NCBI RefSeq assembly: GCF_000063545.1
Contig: NC_009488.1
Coordinates: 1,984,001 to 2,048,000, forward strand
Source: Orientia tsutsugamushi str. Boryong
GTDB taxonomy: Bacteria; Pseudomonadota; Alphaproteobacteria; Rickettsiales; Rickettsiaceae
Length of the DNA: 64,000 nt
Direction: 5' to 3'
The position numbers and the translations under genes were made by a program. Below, one piece after another: positions 1-7,377 of the stretch (within the stretch, counting starts at the first letter, position 1; every line of letters begins with the position of its first letter). Under the pieces are notes generated by a model. That model saw only the letters and a program-made list of their open reading frames with translations, made no database searches and was not told the DNA's origin.

Positions 1-2
1 AA

Positions 3-470
3 AATTATCGTTTAATTAATCAAGTTAAATCATCACTGTCAGAATTTTATAAAATAAACCTTAATATAAAAAGGGTATGCAGCTATTTTAAAGACAATGG
101 TGATTTCATTAAAAATTTAATAATAATTCAGAATCACTCTACTCCTAATAATCAAATACACGCTGAAATGATTTTGTTAGAACATATCCACAGTGATTAT
201 CATGAATCATATAATAGCGAAGCATATATTGGAATATCAAAATTATCTTGTATGCCTTGTAGTAAAGTTATTAAGCTTTATAATGAGAGTGCAAATAATC
301 TTGATGTTCAATACCATGGTACACATGGGAAAGTGTATGAAAACTGGAATTATCCAAACAAAATATGTTCCATTGTATCAGAAGAGAACTTTGTTAGTGA
401 ATTAGAAAATTGCGAATCATTATTTCTCCCACTAGGAAGAGATGATGCTACTACTAGTGATTCTAACTAA
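3..470 (+). CDS. OTT_1508-like deaminase-family protein, C-terminal part (cut by window start)
   Basis: The frame is open from the first bases of the window to TAA at 468-470, so the N-terminus lies outside. Codons at 159-167 read His-Ala-Glu, and Cys-Met-Pro-Cys is encoded at 249-260. HAE followed by a paired-cysteine motif is the zinc-binding signature of the nucleic-acid/nucleotide deaminase fold. The spacing and the ISKLSCMPC context resemble the OTT_1508-like deaminases, a family named after an Orientia tsutsugamushi protein and found in polymorphic-toxin-like settings. Substrate and delivery route cannot be read here. An ATG at 168 would give a 100-aa product lacking HAE, so it is not the natural start. 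Confidence 0.6.
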   Translation, partial: NYRLINQVKSSLSEFYKINLNIKRVCSYFKDNGDFIKNLIIIQNHSTPNNQIHAEMILLEHIHSDYHESYNSEAYIGISKLSCMPCSKVIKLYNESANNLDVQYHGTHGKVYENWNYPNKICSIVSEENFVSELENCESLFLPLGRDDATTSDSN

Positions 471-788
471 TTAGAAGAATAGCAAAAACAAGATTTGCAA
501 TAAACTATTATTTGCTTTAGGAGTTAGCTAAGAATAAGGGAAAAAAACTGATAATAATCACCGTTTTGCATATGCAAGATAGCTTGATTAACAGTAAACA
601 GAAAATTATCACAAAAATTTTATAAAAACACACAGCTCGATATAAATGCTAGAATAGAATATAGCAAAGAAGATAAGTCCAGAACTTTTTCAGTTAATAT
701 ACTAAATTATCAAAGTCTTTTTATAACTCAGAATCAATTGTATATCTCATTTTGAAAGATATTTTGTTTTTTTTAGATGTAAATAACA

Positions 789-805
789 ATGCGATAATTT
801 CGCAT
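789..805. promoter_or_regulatory. 17-bp palindrome ATGCGATAATTTCGCAT (candidate operator), copy 1
   Basis: The inverted repeat ATGCGA-taatt-TCGCAT lies about 55 bp upstream of a promoter-like sequence. The identical 17-mer occurs at 47789-47805 and 49100-49116 while its flanks have drifted. Such conservation suggests a protein-binding site, but its ligand is unknown. Confidence 0.4.
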
Positions 806-858
806 CAATGTGTAATATTATGAAAAAAAATTTCATAAATATGACAAAAAGTCATGTA

Positions 859-888
859 CTGACAAAAATCGAAATGATACTGTATACC
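859..888 (+). promoter_or_regulatory. Predicted sigma-70 promoter for the HK-like genes
   Basis: CTGACA at 859-864 resembles a -35 box, and TATACC (883-888) or the overlapping TGTATA (881-886) could serve as -10 with a 16-18 bp spacer. The block is nearly identical in the other two leader copies at about 47.86 and 49.18 kb. The transcription start is not known. Confidence 0.4.
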
Positions 889-927
889 TGATATTATCTG
901 AGATTTAAGATTTAGATAATATTCCGA

Positions 928-975
928 TAGAGATTAAAAGCATATAAACAACTAAATTTATCTTTTTAATCTCTA
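928..975 (+). promoter_or_regulatory. Leader hairpin upstream of the HK-like gene, copy 1
   Basis: TAGAGATTAAAA (928-939) pairs perfectly with TTTTAATCTCTA (964-975) across a 24-nt loop and ends 39 bp before the start codon. The same stem with a different loop sequence sits at 49237-49280 before the second copy. A conserved stem with a drifting loop suggests RNA structure in the 5' leader. Confidence 0.4.
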
Positions 976-1014
976 GCATAACAGTTTTAACACTTAAAAC
1001 AGCAGGGTAATTCT

Positions 1015-1842
1015 ATGCCTATAGAATACGAAGGTCAAAATAAAATCAATAAATTAACTGAAAAATTATCTACAGAAGGAATTAATAGCACAACAATAAA
1101 ACAGATAGATTCTGAAATGCAAAAACTATACTGCCAGCTAGAGGAATCTGAGCAAGTAAGCATAAATTGCATAGAGTGGATACAATATTTTAGGCTAATA
1201 GTAAATAACTACGACAGAAAAAAAGTAAATATAATAACTTCTCTAAATGGAATGATTTTTTTATTTAGACAATACATAGCATCAACAAATGTAAGGATTG
1301 AAACATTTAACATAGAATTGCTAATAAATAATACCGTTATCAGAATGAGGAAACATTTTGAAAATGAGAATATAAAGCTAAATGTTCAAAATGACATAAA
1401 GACGGTTCTGATTGGAGATAGTTTTAGAATAAAAGCAGTAATAAGTCAGTTAATTGGTAGTGCTATTATAAATAGTAGTAAGCATAGCAAGATTACTATT
1501 AACATCAATCAGTATTCAGAAATATTACAATTTACAGTACAAAACATAGTACTAAGCCCTTCTAAAGAAAAATTAGAAAGAATAAATTCCGAACTAGAGA
1601 ATTTGAATTTGGTAACATATCAAGAACTAGGAGAAGGATTAGCATTTATTAAACATCTTATACATCAGCTAAAAGGAAGGCTAAGAGCAAAAGAGGAAAA
1701 TAATTACATAACTTTTGCATTTGAAGTGCCAATAACTAGTTTTAACTCTTCTTTTGGCGAATGTTATGAAAAACCAATGGATGGTACAAATTCCTCCAAT
1801 ACCAATTACGCTAGTGAATGGAGAAAGGGAGAATATCGATGA
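1015..1842 (+). CDS. Histidine-kinase-like protein HK1 (copy 1, stop lost, 3' read-through)
   Basis: Residues 1-245 match the intact copy at 49318-50064 almost throughout. A helical N-terminal part is followed by a GHKL/HATPase_c-like region with an N-box-like segment (ISQLIGSAI) and a G2-like GEGLAFIKHL. The segment aligning with the H-box reads WIQYFRL, with Gln where the phospho-acceptor His should be, so autophosphorylation by the usual route is unlikely. Compared with copy 2, the stop codon after SSLG is gone. The frame therefore runs about 30 codons into the next gene and ends at 1842 with an unrelated tail. Tandem HK-like genes next to a SpoT-like hydrolase are known RAGE cargo. Function is not established. 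Confidence 0.65.
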   Translation: MPIEYEGQNKINKLTEKLSTEGINSTTIKQIDSEMQKLYCQLEESEQVSINCIEWIQYFRLIVNNYDRKKVNIITSLNGMIFLFRQYIASTNVRIETFNIELLINNTVIRMRKHFENENIKLNVQNDIKTVLIGDSFRIKAVISQLIGSAIINSSKHSKITININQYSEILQFTVQNIVLSPSKEKLERINSELENLNLVTYQELGEGLAFIKHLIHQLKGRLRAKEENNYITFAFEVPITSFNSSFGECYEKPMDGTNSSNTNYASEWRKGEYR

Positions 1843-2604
1843 ATATATGGAGATAATAACAAAGTTAAGAAAAGCGAAGTATCAGGTCGAGGTAGCTGAA
1901 TCATTGAAAGAATATTGTGTGAATCTGATACAGAATATCAAATATAGATTTAATATTGCAACTAGTGAAATTGTAAGGCTAGCAAGCGAGATCATGTTAA
2001 ATGATTTAGAAAATAAAGATAAGCTGGAAACAATATTAAATCGAGCAGTAAATCTCCAAGAGTACTGTAATGATGTAGTTTACACGCTTAGAAGCGAAAT
2101 TGAGAATGAAAATTTATGTTTAAAAAAATTTAGCATACAAAAGCTAGTAAAGGATGCTGTCATGAGACTTAAGACATTGCAAAAGAGAAAGATATAAAAA
2201 TCAATTACAATTTTCAGTACAAAATGAAGGATATTGTGATTGGAAATAGTGATCACTTACAAGCTATATTAAGTCAATTAATAGGAGGAGTCATTAGATT
2301 TAATCACAGCTGCAAGGTTATAATTACAGTTCATTTGTTTACTGTAAAAAATTATATAAAAAGCGATAACATACTACAATTTAGAATACACGATAAAGGA
2401 AGCAGTATTTCAAAAGAAAAATTAGGAGATATAAAAGCTAAATTAGCTGATTTTGAGTTGGTACGAGACTATCCACAAATGTTAGAATCAGGATTATGGT
2501 TTGTAAATTACCTTATTAATCAACTTAATGGAGAAATGGAAATAGAAAGTGAGAAAGGCAAGTTTACAACCATTACTTGCAATATTCCAGTACAATTTTT
2601 TTAA
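1766..2604 (+). pseudogene. Histidine-kinase-like protein HK2 (copy 1, frameshifted)
   Basis: This is homologous along its length to the intact gene at 50069-50926. ATG 1766 corresponds to the start of that gene. Near 2172 one base is missing relative to copy 2 (agacttaagaca versus agactagaagaca), so translation stops at 2195-2197. The rest continues in another frame from about 2175 to TAA at 2602-2604. The separated C-terminal part still encodes the ATP-binding motifs (DKGSSIS as G1-like, ESGLWFV as G2-like). The H-box position again reads IQN instead of SHD. It overlaps the read-through tail of HK1. It could also be two expressed fragments. Confidence 0.7.
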
Positions 2605-2705
2605 TCAAAAATAACACATTTTAATGATTAAAAATTTTACAATTTGATTTGCTTCTTTCCTAGACTTTGTCTGAGATTGAAGCATATAAAAAGTTTAAAT
2701 TATGG

Positions 2706-2711
2706 TATAAT
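2706..2711 (+). promoter_or_regulatory. TATAAT -10 element upstream of SpoT-like gene 1
   Basis: TATAAT lies 27 bp before ATG 2739 inside a block that is conserved upstream of all three SpoT-like copies (35265-35270 and near 50993). No clear -35 box is visible. Confidence 0.4.
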
Positions 2712-2738
2712 TTATTAAAGATTATTTGGAGATGGAAA

Positions 2739-3332
2739 ATGATAGACTTTTATAGCGAGAGCTTACTAAATAAGCTGTTTGAAACCAACGTAAGATTTAA
2801 TACTAAAATTGATCTTGATAAAGTTGAAAGAGCAATACTTTACGCTAAAAAATATCATGACAAACAACTTCGAGATACAGGAGAGCCATATTATATGCAT
2901 CCATTAGAAGTAGCTTATATGGTATCAGACTACAGCTTTGAAACTGATACAATTATTACAGCAATACTACATGATACACTCGAAGACACAACACTAACCA
3001 AAGAAATAATAAGTCAAGAATTTGGTAATAATATTGCAGAACAGGTTTCAGACCTCACCAGAATTAAGGATAATAAAAAAATCAGTTCTAGAGAAATGAT
3101 TCAAACATTTTATAGCCAAAATAAAACAGAACTATTATTAATTAAGCTTTTCGATCGACTACATAATATTCAAACCATACACATAAAACCTTATGAAAAA
3201 AGACAAAAAATCGTTATTGAAACTCAGCAAGAATTTATACCTCTTGCTGAATATCTTAAATTACCAGAAATTGCCATAGAGCTAAATAAATACTGTGAGC
3301 TTTATGCTAGTTGGAATACAAACTTTTTCTAA
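2739..3332 (+). CDS. SpoT/RelA-type HD hydrolase, stand-alone (copy 1)
   Basis: This 197-aa protein consists essentially of the HD hydrolase domain of RelA/SpoT enzymes, which remove pyrophosphate from (p)ppGpp. Visible motifs are GEPYYMHPLEVAYMV (His54), ILHDTLEDT (His78-Asp79) and FDRLHN (Asp near 146), the expected Mn-binding set. No synthetase domain, TGS or ACT follows, so it resembles small alarmone hydrolases. ATG 2739 was chosen over an upstream TTG because a GGAGA ribosome site precedes it and both other copies start there. It lies 135 bp after HK2 with its own conserved -10. Multiple short SpoT-like genes are typical Rickettsiales RAGE cargo. Confidence 0.8.
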   Translation: MIDFYSESLLNKLFETNVRFNTKIDLDKVERAILYAKKYHDKQLRDTGEPYYMHPLEVAYMVSDYSFETDTIITAILHDTLEDTTLTKEIISQEFGNNIAEQVSDLTRIKDNKKISSREMIQTFYSQNKTELLLIKLFDRLHNIQTIHIKPYEKRQKIVIETQQEFIPLAEYLKLPEIAIELNKYCELYASWNTNFF

Positions 3333-3399
3333 CTAGCATACATAGCATTACATATATTTCTACTTTCACAATGGAGTATAGCTGCTTGGCATAGATATA

Positions 3400-3945
3400 T
3401 TATCGTTCTGGATCATCAATTAATAGTATATTACCTACAAAATCTCTAAATTGATCCTGATTATGAACACGAATATTATCACTATAATAGGCAAGTCTAT
3501 CGTCATCAGTGAATGTATCTAATTGCTCTAGTAGATTTTCACTCAAATCATTACATGCAATGGTTAAATCCTTATTATCTAATGACTTTTGTCTTTGATA
3601 ATTAAGAGGTTCATGATCATACTTTAATACTACAGACATAAGTTGGTCATAATTAAAGTTTTCTACTGCGTATAATGTATTGCATGTTTGTACAGCGTAC
3701 TCATGATATTCTATTGCTATATAACTACTATCACTATCTACATAACGATAACTAACTGATTCTTTTTCTCTATTACAATTCAATTTTACTTGTTGAATAA
3801 TATTGGCATATTCAATATTACTCCATCCAATCAAGATTAAAGTATTATTGCCTTCTTTTTTTAATGTAAAAGTTGTAGCTAGCTGCGCTATATTTATCGA
3901 ACTTTCGCTACTAGATTCAGCTTGATAAAAATTAGTACTATACAT
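3400..3945 (-). CDS. Orphan-family protein, 181 aa (paralogue of 48141-48665)
   Basis: No known domain is recognised. It is a remote paralogue of the 175-aa protein at 48141-48665. Both share NNTLILIG/NKSLIVIG near the N-terminus, a central CNTLYAVENF/YNTVYLVKDF segment, and a C-terminal NDLSEN...LDTF...DQFRDFV versus NDLNED...LQEF...DQFEEFL block. The pattern of hydrophobic strands followed by helices suggests a small alpha/beta fold. There is no signal peptide or membrane segment. It faces the SpoT-like gene convergently. Both family members sit beside HK/SpoT/Dam cargo, so it is probably another RAGE passenger. Confidence 0.55.
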   Translation of the reverse strand: MYSTNFYQAESSSESSINIAQLATTFTLKKEGNNTLILIGWSNIEYANIIQQVKLNCNREKESVSYRYVDSDSSYIAIEYHEYAVQTCNTLYAVENFNYDQLMSVVLKYDHEPLNYQRQKSLDNKDLTIACNDLSENLLEQLDTFTDDDRLAYYSDNIRVHNQDQFRDFVGNILLIDDPER

Positions 3946-4047
3946 AAATCACCCTTGTTGTTAATAAATATTGTATTACACTTCTGATTTATAAATTATA
4001 TTAGCTATATTATCAAGTTCTGTTTAGTTCATATAAGTATTTAAAAA

Positions 4048-4504
4048 CTAAGATACAAGCTCTAGTTTGCACTGAACATTGAGAAGGCAATTCTTTAAGG
4101 CCTCAATGTCCTTAACATTGCCGCACCATTCTTGACGAAAACTGTTCCATTTTAAGCCATGAAGGCGAATGTGGTGCTTAGTGTTTTCGTCTGGTTCAGA
4201 GGAAAATTTTAAAATCACAGCAGCTTTATTTTGCTGTTCTTTATCAAAAATATCTTTACCGATTGTAGTCCAATGATTCTGAACATTTGGATGTTGTGTT
4301 AAAGTTTCTTTTAGTGAAACCAATCGCACCAAATAAAGTGTTTGCTGATAAGTGATCAAGCTTAGCCTTAGCGACTAGTCCACCCATTTCGATAAGACGT
4401 CGAGTACGCATTTTACGTTCTTTGATTTTGAGGTTAACCTCATCCATGATTAGCTTAGCCTTTTTTTGTTGGAGAGTAATTTTTTGCTGCATAAGATTTG
4501 CCAT
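4048..4504 (-). pseudogene. traD: Ti-type TraD (conjugal transfer, small), frameshifted
   Basis: ATG 4504 opens a frame with a basic coiled segment and RTRRLIEMGGLVAKAKLDHL, the signature of the small Ti-plasmid-type TraD that accompanies the TraA relaxase. The frame breaks near 4320 and the coding sense resumes in the neighbouring frame (ETLTQHPNVQNHWTTIGKDIF) to the stop at 4048. The C-terminal segment (VILKFSSEPDENTKHHIRLHGLKW, split here for brevity) resembles the extended tail found in rickettsial TraD. The start codon abuts IS982-type repeats at 4508. Two more 3'-end remnants of this gene occur at 44974-45102 and 53259-53327. Confidence 0.65.
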
Positions 4505-4507
4505 GTT

Positions 4508-4638
4508 AACGCCAATTTAGGATAAGGAGTTAGAATAGGAAGAAGAGGAGATAAGATAGGGATTAAGTTTGGAGATAGAATAAGTAGCAAGAGAAGCAAT
4601 GATATGAACAAAGAAATTAATGGGAGAGCGATGTCTAG
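4508..4638 (-). repeat. IS982-type element fragment (3' end of transposase)
   Basis: It starts with the terminal repeat AACGCCAATTTAGGATAAG and matches the terminal 130 bp of the IS at 7378-8369, covering the last transposase codons (MHLEHTRHRSPINFF region). It stops abruptly at the next terminal repeat. Confidence 0.75.
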
Positions 4639-4639
4639 T

Positions 4640-4764
4640 AACGCCAATTTAGGATAAGGAAAATATGAAAGGTAGTGAATAAAAGGTATACAAAGAGATG
4701 ATGTTGAGTTAAAAAGAAAATTTAAATAAAAAAGGAATAACCCAACATGAAAAAATGTATTATA
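4640..4764 (+). repeat. IS982-type element fragment (5' end with MKKCII codons)
   Basis: It begins with a second AACGCCAATTTAGGATAAG and continues through the IS leader to ATG AAA AAA TGT ATT ATA, the first transposase codons. It is cut there by the MITE at 4765. With the preceding fragment it represents both ends of the IS without its middle. Confidence 0.75.
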
Positions 4765-5140
4765 AACGCCAGATTAGGATAAGGGAAAGCATGAAAAGCA
4801 TAATGAAAAAGGCCTACAAGAGATAATATACAATTAAATTATGCGATATATTTAAATATAATTTCAATTAATAACGGTTTATTTATTGCTCGCATGTCTG
4901 CAAATGCAAATTTAGAATAAGAAACGCTTAGAAAGAGATAATATACAAGTATTACAATGGTCAATGTTTAAGTTATTAAGTATAGTATTACGAACTAATA
5001 CTTGTAAAAATATGAGCAATAAATAAACCGTTATTAATTGAAATTATATTTAAATATATCGCATAATTTAATTGTATATTATCTCTTGTAGGCCTTTTTC
5101 ATTATGCTTTTCATGCTTTCCCTTATCCTAATCTGGCGTT
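4765..5140. mobile_element. 376-bp palindromic MITE with IS982-type ends, copy 1
   Basis: The ends AACGCCAGATTAGGATAAG and CTTATCCTAATCTGGCGTT are perfect inverses and match the termini of the IS982-family IS in this window apart from two bases. The inversion extends inward about 127 bp per arm, to GAGCAATAAATAAACCG. The centre carries no open frame. Other copies lie at 38383-38758 and 46086-46565. It is non-autonomous and presumably moved by the IS982-family transposase. Confidence 0.75.
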
Positions 5141-5143
5141 ATA

Positions 5144-5285
5144 AATACTGGTGGAGTTGGAACTTCTATATTAATGGTAAGCAAGTTTATGGCTAAGATG
5201 TATCAGCAATTTATGCTATGAGGTAAATATAATCTACTGTGACAGTAGCGATAATGTATTTTTTGATAAATTTAAGGTTAATTGC
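5144..5285 (+). pseudogene. Scar made of traU and traN remnants
   Basis: 5144-5215 reads NTGGVGTSILMVSKFMAKM, matching HNGGVGTSVLMVSKFMARM of the TraU product encoded at 22552-23531. After a short gap, 5241-5282 reads DSSDNVFFDKFKVN, matching the GGDRVFFDKFKVN segment of TraN (20467-22167). The two genes are thus fused by deletion of everything between, on the strand opposite to the main tra block. This is evidence of a second, nearly erased tra cluster. Confidence 0.6.
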
Positions 5286-5314
5286 AAATGTTTGCAACAA
5301 AAGATCGTTACATC

Positions 5315-7051
5315 TCATCTGCTTATAGTATATTTTTTATTTCTGCCTCTTAGTATTAATTGATCTTTCTTACTATTTAAATCTAACGCATGCTTGGCCT
5401 CCTTTACATATCCTTTTTTTATCACATTTGTTTCTAAAATTACTTTTTCTTTTTTTATAGAATGTTCAAATACATTTATCGGTGCAGCATCTCCACCAAT
5501 TATTTGCGCTTTAATAATCGAAGCAATTTTTGAATCTTGTAGACAAGCATTACGCCAAGAATTAAGAACTTGATTTAAATCTTCACTTAACATTAAAGCA
5601 TCTGATGTAAATTTACTGTTATAGTCTGCAATACATTGCAATAATCTTTCCTTAATAGGCAAAAGTAATGGTTTAGTTAAATATAAATCATTATCTTGAA
5701 TTACTGGAAAAAACAGCTTTCTAACTATATACTTGATATTTTCTACACTCATACATTGATTTGCAATATCAGATGACAAAATCATGGTTGTTATCTCATT
5801 AATTAAACATTTTTTAGTAATAAAGTTATATCCTTGATCATATAAATTGCCAAAATTTAAGTAGAGGTCAGTACTATATACTACTTCTGCTTGTGATTTA
5901 TCTACATTCTTTTGTATAATATCAGCATCAATAAGCTTCATAGCAATAACATCAGCTAGAAATTGATAGCCATCGTCTAGTAACATTAATGGGTGAGTTG
6001 TGTCTAGAAGTTTTATAAGCTGTAAATTTTTAACAGATGCATCTGAGCTAATGCTCAAAATATTATTAACTTTATATTGTAACTCACTAAAAAATCTTTC
6101 ATTTGGAGTAAGTGATTTTTTGCATTCTTCTAAAATTGGCATTCCAATTGCTAATGGTTTATCTATTAGTTTTTCCAACATTTTCAACTTACTTGAATAT
6201 GGAACTAATGTAATAAAGCAGTATAAGTCTCTAAATACTGCTTCATCAATATTATCTCGTACTGCTTCTCTAATACATCTGGTAGTACAATTACCATATA
6301 ATTGCTGTGTTACTAATTTTGTACTAGCAGCACTTGGGTTATTAAATGAACTTTGTAGCGCACGATCGTATAACTCTGCAGTTATTAATTCTTCTATTTC
6401 TTCTGTAGAGAAGATATCTTCAGGTATATAATACTTAATTCCGCTGTAATATGCATTCAGTGTCTTGTTTTTATAATCAGTAATTTTTGCAACTTTTAAT
6501 AATTCCTCTTTATCTTGAAGAGCCATATTAGCCTTCCTAACTCCGTAACCAGCATTATAAATTATTTTATAATATCCATTATCATCTTTAGAATACTTTA
6601 CAATAGTAGCATGTTTGCCATCAACAATGGTGCCATCTTCTCTACTGAATACTGCTCGCTCAACATGAGCTATGTAAGCTGCTTTTTTATTTTCTATATC
6701 ATCCATTCTTTTACTTAATAGATTCTTGTAATACTTACGATCGAATCCATCAGCTAAATCAATATAAAGTCTGTGCTTAAACATCTCATTAATATGATAG
6801 CTTATTTCTTCAAGTTCCAAACAGGTATTATCAGACAGAAATAGATAACAATCAATAAGCAGTTGATAACCCTTCAAGGCTTGAGCAAAAGAAGCAATGC
6901 CAGGTATATTTACACTATGTTCTTCTTTGTATGAATCTGTATAATCAACAGATTCATAATGCTGAACTTGGTTTATTTCATAGGTATATGCCTTAAATTT
7001 CTCACATAATTTTTTTACTGCTATTCTATAATTTTCATCTTTTGTACGCAT
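5315..7051 (-). CDS. Unrecognised 578-aa protein with permuted cysteine-protease-like motif
   Basis: No family is recognised with certainty. Residues 145-170 read GKHATIVKYSKDDNGYYKI then IYNAGYG, giving His147 and Asn166 in a context like the His/Asn part of a papain-type site. Residues 249-259 read QQLYGNCTTRC, a Gln-x-x-Gly-Asn-Cys pattern (Gln250, Cys255) like an oxyanion Gln and nucleophile Cys. The order His-Asn then Gln-Cys is circularly permuted relative to papain. The remaining 320 residues are mostly helical and end in a basic tail. There is no signal peptide. The intact length amid pseudogenes suggests selection. Possible role: a secreted effector with protease-like fold, which is inference only. 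Confidence 0.5.
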   Translation of the reverse strand: MRTKDENYRIAVKKLCEKFKAYTYEINQVQHYESVDYTDSYKEEHSVNIPGIASFAQALKGYQLLIDCYLFLSDNTCLELEEISYHINEMFKHRLYIDLADGFDRKYYKNLLSKRMDDIENKKAAYIAHVERAVFSREDGTIVDGKHATIVKYSKDDNGYYKIIYNAGYGVRKANMALQDKEELLKVAKITDYKNKTLNAYYSGIKYYIPEDIFSTEEIEELITAELYDRALQSSFNNPSAASTKLVTQQLYGNCTTRCIREAVRDNIDEAVFRDLYCFITLVPYSSKLKMLEKLIDKPLAIGMPILEECKKSLTPNERFFSELQYKVNNILSISSDASVKNLQLIKLLDTTHPLMLLDDGYQFLADVIAMKLIDADIIQKNVDKSQAEVVYSTDLYLNFGNLYDQGYNFITKKCLINEITTMILSSDIANQCMSVENIKYIVRKLFFPVIQDNDLYLTKPLLLPIKERLLQCIADYNSKFTSDALMLSEDLNQVLNSWRNACLQDSKIASIIKAQIIGGDAAPINVFEHSIKKEKVILETNVIKKGYVKEAKHALDLNSKKDQLILRGRNKKYTISR

Positions 7052-7377
7052 GTTATTTGTCGCTAGTTGCTATATGCCAAAGTTTAAGAAATCTGAGTTT
7101 AATATAACGAGTAGGCTAGAACATATATTTTGTATACTCATTTAACTTATAAAATTTGAAGATATACAAATTAAGTTATAGTTATTATCGTTTCTTTTCT
7201 TTAAAATTACTGGAAATTTTCCTGTTTTTGAATACTTTTTTAATTAAAAATAATTAAGGCTTATGCAAAGCTTACATAGTGTCAGTAAATTAAAGAAGCA
7301 GTTACCATAAGCCTTTCAGATATAAGAATTAAAAAAAAAATTTCCACCATATTTCCCTGCAAAAAAACGGCTTTTTA
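7052..7377. other. Intergenic region, no gene
   Basis: This is the upstream region of the 578-aa gene. An inverted repeat AAGGCTTATG/CATAAGCCTT spans about 7256-7316. The 14-mer ATAAGCCTTTCAGA at 7307-7320 recurs at 32933-32946. Nothing else is recognisable. Confidence 0.5.

Larger units (their letters stand above)
471..1014. other. Non-coding leader region before the HK-like pair
   Basis: No gene is seen here. The first 250 bases hold nothing recognisable. From about 780 onward the sequence recurs, diverged, at 47.78-47.92 kb and 49.09-49.29 kb. It carries the three regulatory-looking elements listed separately: a 17-bp palindrome, a promoter-like pair and a hairpin. Confidence 0.6.

Noticed and set aside
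2739-3332. Toxin-antitoxin (toxSAS-type) synthetase
   Set aside because: The motifs are those of the HD hydrolase domain; no synthetase motif is present.
4450-4647. Leucine-rich minus-strand frame of 65 codons
   Set aside because: It is a translation of IS982 3'-end fragment and traD leader in a wrong frame.
6000-6431. Plus-strand open frame of 143 codons
   Set aside because: Antisense shadow of the 578-aa gene, with no ribosome site or homology.
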